Assembly (NCBI RefSeq): GCF_000002235.5
Contig: NW_022145599.1
Location: forward strand, 1,638,230 to 1,702,229
DNA from: Strongylocentrotus purpuratus
Taxonomy: Eukaryota; Echinodermata; Echinoidea; Camarodonta; Strongylocentrotidae
DNA: 64,000 nucleotides
Reading direction: 5' to 3'
Shown: one piece after another, positions 11,262 through 23,179 of the stretch
Layout: each line of letters begins with the position of its first letter
How positions within the stretch are numbered: the stretch's first letter is position 1
Notes under the pieces: generated by a model
Database searches by the model: none
Told to the model about the DNA's origin: nothing
Seen by the model: only the letters and a program-made list of their open reading frames with translations
Position numbers and translations under genes: made by a program

Positions 11262-11666
11262 TTAAATTTTCCCCGGCCCCCCCACTCAGTGTTATTTAGG
11301 GTACGCATATGCTCGTACCCTCTTTTTGAAAGCACCCCCTATCTGAGGACTGCCAACATTTCCGAACCCCCCTTTCGCGGGCTTTTCGCGGGCTTTTCCT
11401 GCCTTGGAGACCCCCCTAAATCAGGAAAAATGCTCAATGTACCCCCCTAAATTCGGAATAATTTCTCAGGAGTCCAAAGAGATGAGGGGAAAAAAGAAAA
11501 ACACCCCCTTTTTAAAGAAATCTCCGGGTGAAAAGTCAAATACACCCCTTTTTTTACAATTCTCGGGCCGGACTTTGTCGCACGAAAAGTACCCCTTTAC
11601 CGGACATTTTGGCAACACGCATGCGGTCATTTCGACCTCTGAGTGGGGGGGCCGGGAAATTTTCTC
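11262..11666. mobile_element. MITE with CCCCGGCCCCCCCACTCAG ends
   Basis: The left end AAATTTTCCCCGGCCCCCCC followed by ACTCAG is repeated inverted at the right end (CTGAGTGGGGGGGCCGGG followed by AAATTTT). The AAATTTT on each side may be a 7-base target duplication or part of the repeat. The interior contains ACCCCC(C)T blocks spaced every 30-50 bases, and a TCGCGGGCTTT direct repeat. No coding capacity. Confidence 0.6.
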
Positions 11667-12028
11667 TCTACTTTTGGCATCAAATTTAATACTTTCTTTT
11701 CTTTTCTCTTTCATTATAGGTGGAAGGTGTAATTTGGAGCCTGTGTGTGCCACCATGAATAGGACAAGAGTTTTTATGTCTCAATCTATTTGCATCTAGC
11801 CATGTACCCCTACATGTACCTCAGACTGACCTGTTTGCAGCAAATCAAATCAAGGACCAGTTGAAATACTATTCATATGAATAGACGGAAAAGTGTAATT
11901 ATTGCAGTCTTATAGGCCTCCTTGGAATGATCTTCTTACTGCAACTAAATAGGGGCACTGATAATCTGAATTCATTTCATACCGATTGAGTACTTCATGT
12001 TCCTGACACCATACAACATACATGCACA

Positions 12029-15000
12029 ATGAATATAGAGAGACTAAGAATTCCTGCACGACTTCTTTATGCGGTTCTTCGGGTGCCCTCATCTATGTGT
12101 AGGAACACTAATAGGCACAGGCATGCAATGTGCATTCCTTTTAGAGCTTTTTGCATACAGAGGAATATAACTGAGATATCTAATTCAATGAGAATGAGTG
12201 CGATATCTTTGACATTAATGAATGCGAGGAGATCATCATGTTTTGTGTCTTCAAGGGATTACTTTCGGTATCCTCAAATATTTTCCAGCTTGCTTTCATT
12301 AGATGATACTGTACAAGAACTACATTGTTCACCAACAAAGAGATGCTTACACCAATCACCAGTATTCCATCGTAAACGGAAGAGTAGAACTCCAGATGAG
12401 AACGAGAGGAGATTTGATGAGACGACGGGTGATGGTATCGATGAGGACCAGGAGTATGGAGAGGAAGCTATTGAATATGCAAATGAGCTTGTGAATAGAG
12501 GACATCAGGGTTTACAAGGTCATCGTGTTCTTGTTATTCAACCTGTTATAAAGACTGAGAGAAGACACAAGTCAGACAGTGAGCTGAAGATGATTGAAGC
12601 ACAGTCTCTAGTTACAGTAGGTATTCATTAGGATTCAGCAGAATATTGTAAATTCTTACCTACCGGTAATTAACAGTTTACAGACAACATTGACCAAAAT
12701 TGTTTTTAAACATGTTCTAAGTTTGTGATTCAGTTCAATAGTTTCCCTATTTCGTTCCAAACTTAAAAGTAAATGCACCAAGTTATATTTCACCCCGCAT
12801 CACTTTACTAAACTATAAGAAACATTGATAATTCATAAGAAACTGTGAAGCCACCCAGCTTACTTTAGTACCGTACTCAATATATGCATTATTTCCAAAC
12901 TTTGATTTATCATTCGTCCAGACACTTCAGAACTGGTCATTGTTCGATAGCAGACTGATGACTGTCAAGTCACTGAGCAAGAAGTACATGTTTGGACAAG
13001 GAACCTTTGAGGAGCTAACTGCCCAGATCCGGTCTCAACCAGATATAACCAGTGTGTTCTTGAATGTTGATAGACTGAGTGGTGTACAGAAGAAGACTAT
13101 GGAGGAAGAATGGGGATTGCCTGTTTACGATAGGTATTAATCAAACCTTCACATACTATAATGTATGAAGCTCATATAGAATGCATGCCCCTTTACAACC
13201 CAAATTTGTATGACCATTCATTAGGTCTCTAAGACGTGCAGTCTTTTGCTTGTAATTGTAAAACTGAACTTGTTCTGATCTTGTATGTCAGTTTTCAGGT
13301 TTATATAGCACCAGAAAAGTGATCTCTAGGCAGTATTTTACTCTGGATCATTTTTAAATGCAGTACATTGAACAACCCGATCACTATTTATAACAACAAT
13401 ATTTGAAGTTCTTGACATTCATTTTTATTCCACTGATCATTAGCATCTTACCTGGCTCATCTTTTCTTTTCTTTTAGGTATGAGGTTGTTCTACAGATCT
13501 TCAAGGAACATGCCTCATCCAAGGAAGCAAAGCTACAAATAGCTCTAGCAGAGCTACATTTTAGAAGGTTAGAGTAGATTTGTGTTCTTTCCTTCACATT
13601 GTTCTATATTCACTCTTTATCAGTCTATCTATCTGTCTGTCTCTCTCTCTTGCTCTCTCTGCTTTTGTGTCTCGCACTCCTTCTTCTCCTTCATGTCTTC
13701 GATTTAATTTTTTAATAAATCCTACAATGCCTGTCCTGTATAACTTCACTTATTTCTAACTTTGTCGTGTTTGAAACAAGTGTCAGAGCACCCAGTTTCT
13801 CAATATTTACCAGGTTGCAGCACCTCTTTAACCATCACCTTTTATCTATCCCTTTCAACCCAAGATGACTTATGGGCTGGGTTTTCTATTGAGAATAAGA
13901 GTCCTACCAAATAACATGTTATCCAACAGGTTAAAGTACAAAGTGACTTATGAGAAGTCATTCCATAGAGGTTGATTACTTTTTGAATCTCCATCTGAGA
14001 ATGCCTTATTGAGAAAAAAGTAAATGAAATGTTATGCCCTTCTGAATATTTTTGAACATTGGATTCCTTATCACACTGTAGATCACATTTACACCAGGAG
14101 ACCTTTGACCTAGACCAACAGAGTGGAGCTCAGCAGTACATAGGTGGTGGAGGAGAGACCTTACTGGAGAAGAAACAACGTCAGCTGCGAGACAAAGAGG
14201 GCGCTCTCAGGAAAGCTCTTGAGAAGCTGAAAGGAAAGCGAGCATTGTTGAGGAAAGGCAGAGAGAGAAAACACTTTCCACATGTAGCTGTTGTTGGATA
14301 CACCAATGCAGGTAACACAATGACTATTAGGACCACTTCAATGATTTACACAGATAATGTGAACAAATTGCAAATATGGGAATAATATCCAATTATCTAT
14401 TAAGCAAATCAGTTACATCAAATTAAAAATACATGCATTTCCATGCTTTCCTTGTCTATTTTTGTTGTTGTTGATTTTAATACTGAGAATAAAAACAATT
14501 ATTTTCAAATAGTAATGCTATTGTGTCTGCCAGTGAGTTTAGACTATTGATGATTATTAAATGCTTGTTCATCAAACCTGGGCCCTTCAAGACTAGTGTA
14601 TCAAGTAATTGCTTAGGTATTAACTCACAGATTTTTCCAACAAAATACAGGGGAAGGGGGTGGAGGGGGAGGGGAGGGGGGGGGGGGTGCTGCTGACTAG
14701 CACCTTTCTTAAATTCAACACCTAGCAAGCAATAGTGCAGGCATTCTGTATATTTGTTTTTTCTTCAGGAAAGACGTCTCTAATAAAAGCTATGACAGGA
14801 GACACAAGACTGGAGCCAAGGAATCAACTGTTTGCAACACTCGATGTAACATCTCATGCAGGTTATCTATCTAATAGAATGCCTGTCATCTATGTAGATA
14901 CTGTAGGATTCATCTCTCATCTTCCTCATCAATTGATTGCATCTTTTGCTGCTACATTAGAAGATGTCCTGTGTGCTGTAAGTTCCTTTCCTTGTTGTGT

Positions 15001-17520
15001 AACTTTGATCATATTCATCAATGCCTTTTAACAAAAGTATTTAGCAGTCTTTTAGATAATGTTATTGCATTTCATCTCTGTCTGTCTGTGTCTGTCTCTC
15101 TCTCAATCTATCTATTGCTCTCTCTATCTCTCTTTCTCTCTCGTTCTCTCTCGTTCTGACTCGTTCAGTGTGATTGTTTCTGTGTTACTTCCTCTGTATT
15201 GATTTCTCTTTCTCATTTGTATTACTCTCCTTAAAGGTAATACAAAGTTTTGGGAAATTTTGAAAATTGGGATGATAGTGAATCTTTACAATTTTGATAT
15301 ATTTGGATGCCCCTGCGGATGTATCATAAGCACTAAAAAAATTAGCCCCTAAAACACTTTTGTTTTCGAGAAAAATTGAATATAAAAATTTACCGGTGCT
15401 CCCGGTAAATTTTGATAAATTTCAAATAGCGCCTTTGGCTGTACAATCGTAGGTGCGACCATGAAAATCTCAGAATATGTAGTTTTGATATATAATTTCC
15501 AAACGGGAATAGCTAATCGGTCAATTTTAGTCAAGAAACATTGTTTCATAGCTAAATTAATATCTTAACCTTGAGAGGGAGCTATACAACATAAAGAGTT
15601 TATTATTTATAATTTCATAAGTTTAGACTCGATTTCAACCGCGACAATGATCAATGAATATTGTAGGAACACATATGCTTCCAATATGTTAATTTGAACC
15701 AAATTCATGACCCCATGCCAAAACTTTGTAATTCCTTTAAGCATTGAGTATTAAATGACAGATGCGCTAATCAAATCAATATTTTGACAAAATGAACATC
15801 TTTGTATTTGGATTTGTCCATTATTATTATTTTAGAATAGATCAATAGATATTTAAGATATTTAGGTTGAAGATTTATTTCCTTCTTTAATCAGCGTACA
15901 CAATGTAGTATGTACACAAATATGAAAAATGTATACAGACATATATATTTGGCATTGTCAATAACTAGACTGGACAACAACTGGATATTTTAGGACTGTA
16001 TTTTGCCATTATATCTTTCTTTTCCTTTTTGTTTCTAGGATCTTCTTGTGCATGTAAGAGATGTTAGTCATCCTGAATCAGAGAATCAAAAGATTGAGGT
16101 CATCGGTGTCCTTCATGACCTCGGGGTCAATCAGCATCTTCTAGACAACATGATTGAGGTCAATAATAAGATTGACCTTCTACACAACAAGTAAGAAACT
16201 TCCCTATACTTTGAAATACATCAGATAATTGGGAGTGAAGAGAGTAAGACAAATTGAAATTTCTCTATTAATTAAAAATTTCTTTGACCAATAATGTTTG
16301 TGTCAATTACAGTTTTTAGGAGCTTTAGTTTGGAATGGATGATTATATATATCACATTGAAGCCAATAATGACATTGTGTTTGAAGAGAAACTAGCTTAA
16401 CCCTTTCTTTACCACTGTGGATATGAGAAATTATAAGGTATTTTGCTGATTTTTTGTTTTTGTTGTTGTGGACAAGTTTAATTGTTTATAATATTATGTT
16501 TACAAAAGGGTAAAAACACATGAGAAATTGTAGTCCCAAGATAAATTGATTTTTTTTTTCTTTATTAAAAGGTCTGAATTTGCTGCCTTGGATAATTGCT
16601 ATCCAGTTTCAGCCACCCATGGAACTGGATTAAACCAGTTAACAGAGGTCATAGAGGTCAAACTGGTTGAAGTCACTAAGAGCGTTATGTGTGATGTCAG
16701 AATACCACAGGCTGGAACACATCTAGGGTAAATACTGAAGAATGACTTTGAAAAGAGTAACAAACTAATGATACTCATCTACTTAACGTGGTGTTGATCA
16801 AGGTTACTCATTTGAAAGTGTGATTTTCTTTGTAAATCCCATATAAATTGGTTTAATTTTATATCAGTGTCCTTTACATGTACCTTTGAAACAATAGTTG
16901 GACACAATGTGTTGTGGATAATTTGTCAGTTTGGAAAATCCACCTTTCCTATTGAATGCAGTGCTCCTCCGTGAGAAATCCCAATTCTTTGTTATCAGTT
17001 GTAGATTAGGATAGATGGATGGATGTGTGTATTTCATGTGATGATGGAAAGATCAAAGAGATTGATGGATGGATGTATGTATTTCATGTGATGATGGAAA
17101 GATCAAAGAGATTGATGGATGGATGTATGTATTTCATGTGATGATGGAAAGATCAAAGAGATTGATAGATGGATGGATGTATTTCATTTGATGATGGAAA
17201 GATCAAAGAGATTGATGGATGGATGTATGTATTTCATGTGATGATGGAAAGATCAAAGAGATTGATGGATGGATGTATGTATTTCATGTGATGATGGAAA
17301 GATCAAAGAGATTGATAGATGGATGGATGTATTTCATTTGATGATGGAAAGATCAAAGAGATTGATTGATGGATATAATGGACAAATAGAGGGATGGAAA
17401 GATGGATTTGATGGAGAAATTAATTAATATGAGTGAAATGATAGATAGATTTGATAGTTGGACTGATGAGTCAACCTGATGGATAACCAAAATGTATGGA
17501 TATAGGCAGGCGCGTACACA

Positions 17521-17583
<63 letters not shown>

Positions 17584-17824
17584 TGGGGGGTCAAACCCCT
17601 CCTTTGGTATTTTTTTGTGTGTAACCCCCCCCCCCCCCCTTTTGGAATTTGTTTTTTGTTTTTTGTTTTTTGTATTTTGTATTAAATAAAAAATAAATAA
17701 AAAAAAAAAAAAAAAAAAATTCCCATGGCTGACCTCAAAAAGATGACCTTATCCCCCCCCCCAGCGGAGCAAAATGTCAAATTTTCAAATTTCGATACCA
17801 AAAAAAAAAAAAGTGTCCTCTTAG

Positions 17825-17870
<46 letters not shown>

Positions 17871-18158
17871 CTTATTCAGCGGTTGGCTGAGTCGTTGCGA
17901 AATGTTTGGCCCGATTTATAAATGTTAAAACCCCCCCTTGAAAAAATCCTGCGTACACGCCTGGATATAGGGATAGATGGATGGATTAATTGGTTTTCCT
18001 TTATCTTTTATTTCTGTAGCTGGTTGTACAAGGAGGCCACTGTCCAGGATGTTTCAACTATAGAGGGCGATACAGAACATTTACTTGTTTCTGCTGTGTT
18101 CAGCTGTACAGCATACTCAAAGTTTACTGCAAAGTATGGCAACCTTCGACCTTCATAG
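12029..18158 (+). CDS. GTPBP6: GTPBP6: mitochondrial HflX-family GTPase, 8 exons
   Basis: Exons: 12029-12616, 12922-13133, 13478-13567, 14082-14311, 14769-14977, 16039-16190, 16572-16727, 18020-18158. All introns are GT/AG and phases match, giving 591 residues. The arginine-rich, acid-poor N-terminus looks like a mitochondrial presequence. HflX N-domain signatures (KYMFGQGTFEELT, VFLNVDRLS) are in exon 2, and a basic coiled linker (KKQRQLRDKEGALRKALEKL) in exon 4. GTPase motifs follow: G1 GYTNAGKTS from residue 369, split by intron 4; G3 DTVGF at 417-421; G4 NKID at 486-489; G5 SAT at 507-509. The C-terminal WLYKEATVQDV block matches the animal family. Family members act on mitochondrial ribosomes (large-subunit assembly and splitting). 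The start is the first ATG of the exon-1 frame; an upstream non-coding exon is possible. The gene looks intact. Confidence 0.93.
15065..15165 (+). repeat. (CT)n-rich microsatellite in GTPBP6 intron 5
   Basis: Degenerate TCTGTCTCTC pyrimidine repeat about 100 bases after the exon 5 donor. Similar pyrimidine tracts occur at 13627-13660 in intron 3. Confidence 0.6.
15231..15740. mobile_element. TTAA-flanked MITE, copy 2 (GTPBP6 intron 5)
   Basis: Bounded by TTAA at 15231-15234 and 15737-15740. The ends AGGTAATACAAAGTTTTGG and, inverted, AGGAATTACAAAGTTTTGG form a 19-base near-perfect pair. It is clearly homologous over its length to 3044-3539, and its right half to 61840-62142. This is the best-preserved copy in the window. 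Probable piggyBac-type passenger. Confidence 0.75.
17005..17380 (+). repeat. 50-bp minisatellite with 150-bp higher-order pattern (GTPBP6 intron 7)
   Basis: Seven copies of a 50-base unit containing ATGATGGAAAGATCAAAGAG start at 17041, 17091, 17141, 17191, 17241, 17291 and 17341. Copies 4 and 7 carry the variant leader GATAGATGGATGGATG with TTTCATTTG; the others have TTTCATGTG. The order A-A-A-B-A-A-B implies a 150-base three-unit block was duplicated. A looser GATGGATGG repeat continues to about 17440. Confidence 0.85.
17499..17971. mobile_element. hAT-like MITE with perfect 8-bp duplication (GTPBP6 intron 7)
   Basis: GATATAGG at 17499-17506 and 17964-17971 flanks a 457-base element. Its ends, CAGGCGCGTACACAGG and (inverted) CAGGCGTGTACGCAGG, are an imperfect terminal inverted pair. 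The interior starts with 61 consecutive G (17521-17581) and contains 45 consecutive C (17825-17869). It encodes no transposase. It lies inside a transcribed intron, so the pre-mRNA should contain both runs and could fold them together. Confidence 0.85.
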
Positions 18159-19832
18159 ATGCTTCAACTATTGAGAGAAATTGTGAACATTTACTAGTAT
18201 CTGTCCAGGGTATTCTGACAGCATATGATTTTGTAGATATACATGTAGATGAACCAACTTTTGAAGACAAGACAGACCGCTTGTAGCAAACTCTCATAAG
18301 ATATGGCTCCTCACTTTATCGACAAACATGTACATGTATCTGTGTCTCATTTTTCTGCTATATTATTGTAAGTTAACCTTAATGCTAGGGGAGACGCCAT
18401 CTCTGGAAATTTTGCAATCAATCAAAAGTCTCACAGTGCAATTTTCGTTTATAAATCATAGCCTTAAATTATTTTGTGTACAATGTTTATGAAAATGAGC
18501 CATACTGTTTGAATGTCACATGACCTTTTATGTCAATCATAAAATGGAGAGCGTAAGGTTGAATGGGCTCTTTACCTAAAGCAAGCCCAAAATATAGCAT
18601 TTTATTGATACTATCCTGTGCAAAAGATTATACCATTGAAGCTAGCACTCGCCTTTGAATGTAAGAAAATCAGCATTATTAGCATCAGCAGGTCTCCATT
18701 TATCATGAAAGTTTTTTCAAAAGGATACACATACCCATTATTGCCTAAAAATTAGACATCCTTTACTTGAGAATGAGAATATTTATGGTATATGGGAAAA
18801 AGTTATATCTTTCAATTATCATAAATATATGTACTTGCATTTGCATTCTGACTATTACTGTATACCACTCATTGTTGTATTACATTTATTCATTCTAATT
18901 TTGCTTGCCCACCCCATGATCATGAATTTTTGACATAAAATTTCAATTTCAGAAAAAAGTGAACTTTAATTTTTGCACTGTAGGGTGTATATTTCGTTTT
19001 ACAAAGTTAAAGAAAAGGAATGTATAGCTTTCTATTATCTATTGATGCCTGTTAATTTCATGCCTTACATAATTTTTGTAACAACTACAAGTTTTATGCA
19101 CATGTGCTACTATGATAATTATAATATGAGTTCAAAGTGTCATAGCCTTGCAATGCTAAGAATTATGAGACTAAAGAATTGACGTATACAGACGTTTGAA
19201 TGATTTAGGGTGAAATCCAGTTATCAAGCTTCTTAAGAGGAATTAAATGTCAAGTTGCGAAGTCTACATGAATTCTGTTTTCTAAAGGGAGCTGAATTAG
19301 AGGGCGATTTCCTCCAATAATGCCTCTCTCTCTCTTTCTCTCTCCCTTTCAGTACTTCTTCCCCCTTCTTTTTCTCTGTCTCTCGGATCTTTCTTCACCC
19401 TTTAGAACTGAAGAGGATCAAGAAATATGTCAATGTTTATGTATGTTTGAATTCTAGAAGAAGATAGTGTTAAGATGAAATGTTAAAAGTAGACCTGGCA
19501 ACAAAGAAAAATAATCAGTTTGTTACTTCTTTAGGAATGAGTGAGAAGTATTCAGTCATTTTAATATTTTTGAAAAGAAGATTCTGCAGGCTTACTTTGG
19601 CAACTGAACATCCTTAGAGATTTTAGTTGACAAGATATACAAGTCCATCATATTATTTTCAGCCTCTGAAATATCAAGATATTTGAGGTTATATTTAATA
19701 TTTATGAATGGTAAACCATTGCTTGCTCTATTTTCTGACATGTGTATCTTTTCTTGAATGTATTGAATAAAGAAATAATTGACAAGAAACAATTTGTTGT
19801 AGACATTCTATAAAGGTCTATACATAAGGTCT
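18159..19832 (+). other. GTPBP6 3' flank, probable 3' UTR
   Basis: AT-rich sequence after the stop codon. An AATAAA at 19766-19771, followed by a TTTGTTGTAG stretch, is a plausible poly(A) signal, but nearer signals may be used. The region has no convincing open frame. A (CT)n stretch is at 19325-19350. Confidence 0.4.
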
Positions 19833-20275
19833 CAGGGGCGGATCTAGCTTTTTGCTAAGGGGGGGGTTGACCAAAATAATGACGATGCGGAGCATCGTCC
19901 ACGAGCCGCGAAGCGGCGAGCCGATTTTTTTGGGGGTGTTTATTTGAACCCCGTAAGTGATGTTTTCCTGGCATCTATTAACACAATGGAGACCATAAAA
20001 AGCAGTGCATGATAACGTCTTTTTAAATCAAGTAACAGTTTAATACATAGTTATATCCAGAGTTATCATGTGTTTGGTTAAGTTACCAGATGAGTTGAAT
20101 ATCTTCTCACAATATTTGCACTTGAAAGGGTTTCTCTCCAGCGTGCGTTCTTTTTTCTTTCTTTTTTTCTTTCTTTTTTTCTTTTTTTTCCCTTTTTTTT
20201 TTTTTTTTTTTTTTTTGGGCCGCCCAAGGGGGGGGGTTGCAACCCCCCCAACCCCCCCCCCTGGATCCGCCACTG
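19833..20275. mobile_element. hAT-ended element containing a zinc-finger fragment
   Basis: The left end CAGGGGCGGATCTAGC and right end CTGGATCCGCCACTG match the hAT-like MITE ends in this window. Flanks share only GGTCT and not a clean 8-bp duplication, so these could be the ends of two elements. Inside, two small GC-rich hairpins (GATGCGGAGCATC, GCCGCGAAGCGGC) lie at 19883-19925, and a minus-strand zinc-finger relic lies at 20040-20145. T, G and C runs fill 20150-20260. Confidence 0.5.
20040..20145 (-). pseudogene. Single C2H2 zinc-finger relic with frameshift
   Basis: The minus strand reads CKYCEKIFNSSGNLTKHM, with both cysteines and the first zinc-binding histidine of a C2H2 finger, then a stop. 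The preceding linker HAGEKPF is in a different frame because an extra C lies after CCCTTT. The fragment is too short and broken to be functional. It resembles the zinc-finger arrays at the right end of the window. Confidence 0.7.
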
Positions 20276-20943
20276 GGTCTGGAACTCCCCCCCCCCCCCA
20301 AAAAAAAAATAATCCTATTTTGTTCAGATTGCTAGCAAAAGAAAACGCTTTGATACTCTCTAAGAGCAACTTAAAATTTCCTCTTTATGATATTGATGAT
20401 GATGGTGATGATGAATAATGATGACAATATTTTAGTTAATAATGATGCGCCATAATGTTAGCCATGCTAAAGCCGCAGGGGAATAATTGTGGAGTGCGAT
20501 GAGTCTCGAGTTTGACAGACATGAGTGCTATAAACAAGAACCCACTACATGTATTACTATTATTATTATCAATGATAATAATCATACTTAGTTTAGAGAC
20601 ATTCTATACATAAGGACTAGAACTCAAACTTTGATATATATACTCTCTTAGAACAACTTAAAATTGCCTCTTCATGTGATGATGATCATGGTGATGACAA
20701 TGAGGACAATAATATTGATCATGATATCTTTAGTATGTAATTATTAGGTGTAATACTACACATTCTTTCACATAAAAGTATGATACTAAAAATATTGTTA
20801 ATGCTAATTTTGATAATAATAATATGGAGACTTATACCCCATTAATAATGTTTATGTTCATTTAATTTCATTAAGAGTATATAGGCTGATAGTCTTTGGG
20901 TTAGGGTGAGGGTTGGGTATGAAGACTTGGACTTGCTTGAATC
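20276..20943. other. Non-coding, no gene recognised
   Basis: C run and A run at 20287-20310, ATGATG trinucleotide tracts, and two diverged copies of an AACTTAAAATT(T/G)CCTCTT block (about 20369 and 20658), so part of it is a local duplication. Confidence 0.45.
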
Positions 20944-21176
20944 AGGGGCGGATTGGCCCAGGCCCGCACCCCTGCCCCCCCCCCCAATAAAAAAAATAAA
21001 ATAAAGATGGTAACGTTAATTGTACCGACGACGCCCATCCCTGATGAAGAAAAATAGGCGGGGGGGGGGGGGGGGGGTGTTGAGTAAAAAATAAAAATAA
21101 ATAGTGCTCCATACCCCTCCCTCCCCACCATTGAGCAAAAAAAAGTAGTGCTTGCAATTAACCCCCCCCCCCGCGC
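20944..21176. mobile_element. Probable hAT-like element fragment with C and G runs
   Basis: Starts CAGGGGCGGATTGGCC, the same left end as other hAT-like elements here. Runs of C (20977-20988), G (21060-21078) and C (21161-21172) follow. No matching right end or target duplication was found, so its extent is uncertain. Confidence 0.4.
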
Positions 21177-21639
21177 GCTTATTTGTCGCTAAATATAGAC
21201 AATGTATAAAAAAAAAAAAAACATGTTTGGATTGAAATCAATATTATAAAGTTTGAATTGAATTGAATTGAATATTTTCTAACAACAAAAAAGTGCTCAG
21301 AAACAGTGGCAGAATGACAAGATGACATTATTTATGATGACAATGAAGATGGTGATGATAATGATGAGGACGATGATGAGGACGATAATTGAGAGGACTC
21401 GCGAAGTGTAAGAGGCCAGGGTGAGGTATTTTTGTGATGGACATTGAATTTTAGATTTTTATCAGATGTCTGAAAGACACCATAGTAGAATTTGTTTGAC
21501 GAACCTCCGTGATCAAGCCGAGGAAAATAGTCCAGATAATTGCTTCAATTGCAGGTGTATTCAGCATTCTAACTCTAATGCAGGTTGCATTATAAATATT
21601 CTACATGCGGACAACATGTTCAGGTGACTTTTAGAATCA
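21177..21639. other. Non-coding, no gene recognised
   Basis: Contains a GATGATGAGGACGATGATG trinucleotide-like tract (about 21350-21390). No coding evidence. Confidence 0.45.
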
Positions 21640-21856
21640 ACTCATGGCTAAGAATCGAGGAGTAAGGAGAGAATAAAACCGTGATCTGGTCGACCGTGAC
21701 GATCGCGACGACGTTCAGTGCAGGTTTCTTGTGTAGTAACGTGTGTACTGCGTTGAACGGGGAGGTACGGTACGAGTGTAAACACTGAGTTGAGTTTGTC
21801 TGACGTCTGCGAGCGAGGCAGGCAGGGCCCAACTAGGGGCCGCGCCGCCGGGCCAG
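21640..21856 (+). promoter_or_regulatory. CpG-rich patch, possible 5' non-coding exon of MXRA7
   Basis: This is the most CpG-dense stretch between GTPBP6 and MXRA7. It ends at a good plus-strand donor (GGGCCAG|GTGAGAAC, exon end 21856). The MXRA7 start exon has a spliced 5' side (acceptor ending at 27064), so a non-coding exon must lie upstream and this is the best candidate seen. Against it, a strong minus-strand donor (GCAAAG|GTGAGT) lies at about 21930, so an antisense transcript is also possible. Confidence 0.35.
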
Positions 21857-23179
21857 GTGAGAACTTCATATCTTCAGCAGACGTAAACGGCAGATGATAT
21901 ACAGAACGTTGGAGGATTTCACTCACCTTTGCAACGACGTTTACATTATTTCCATATTGGAAAAGGTGACTATTTTTTTCTTCTTCTAAAGTTCTAGTTA
22001 ATTACCGCCATATTTTATTAATGTTGTTAGGGCGGCTTAGCCTAGGCTTAGCCTAGGCTTAGCCTTAGGCAGGGTTTTATATCACTGTTGGACTCTACAA
22101 CTAGGGTCTAGTATTAAAAGGTAAAAACCAGTTTTGGAAACGCGCCCCCCTCTCAAAAAATGAAATGGAAGCTCTTATTACCAATCATGTGAAAGAATAT
22201 GTTTTGACGAATACGTGATGTCATGATGCCAATTTTGCCGAGAAACCGCCTACTAGATCTAGGCCTAATTGATATTTGGTAAATTATTATATCTATTTGG
22301 ACCGGATTTTTGGGGCCTCATTTTCCTAAATTGGCCGTGGTACATGTATGTCCTCACCCACTGTGAGTACCATTGCATTTAATAGCATTGTATGTTTTCA
22401 TATAATAGCCCATTTCAAACCCTCCTTTATGGTATTGCTTGGTGAATCCTGGCATAGCAACTGCTTACAATGTAATTGAATTAATTGAATTTTTTTAGTG
22501 GGCATTGTGTATATACATGCATGCAGGTGTTAACAGGTGGTCAGTTGATGGGAATGAACATTCCAATTTCCTTTGTCTTTTGATGAATGACTGGCATGAC
22601 GATGTCACAAAAGTAATTTGCTTTTGGAGTTTTTCTTTAATGGAGCGTAGAAGGTAGAACAAAAGTAATAAAAAAAGATATATGATGTATACATTATTAC
22701 AGATCAACAAAAGTCAACATGAATTTGTAATTTTAGTCACCCTTTAAAGGAAACTTCACCCCAAGAAATACATTTTCTTGATAACTTGAAGTATTATGTG
22801 AAGTTTGTTTATTAATTACCTTATTAAAATGTATTCTAATTTACTAATGCTTCCTTTCAACGTGTGTGTGATGATGAAGTATTTCATTCACCTGCTATTG
22901 TCTTTTGTATGCACCAACGTGACCAATAACCATGCACTGTATTACCTGACTGCTACCGTACTTGTGAATCAGTTACAACATACATGTACAGATGGATGAT
23001 AGAGGTAGAAATGAGAACAGAATGTTACAATAACAAAATCTTTGTATTATTTTCCCATGTAGATGTGAAATATTACAAAAATATGTACTACTACTACAGT
23101 ACATGTACAATGTACATGTCAGGCATGTAGCCACATCATACATGTACATAATTTACAAATGTACATATTTTCTTGCATA
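21857..23179. other. Non-coding, possible MXRA7 intron 1
   Basis: Includes a tandem GGCTTAGCCTA repeat at 22032-22066 and a block starting TTAAAGGAAACTTCACCCC at about 22744 that looks like the end of a TTAA-type repeat. No gene is seen. Confidence 0.4.

Noticed and set aside
11404..11799. 131-codon plus-strand frame near 11.5 kb
   Set aside because: It crosses the poly-C-ended MITE; its composition reflects the C blocks.
17492..17928. Frames with long Gly or Pro runs in GTPBP6 intron 7
   Set aside because: Translation of the 61-G and 45-C runs of a transposable element.
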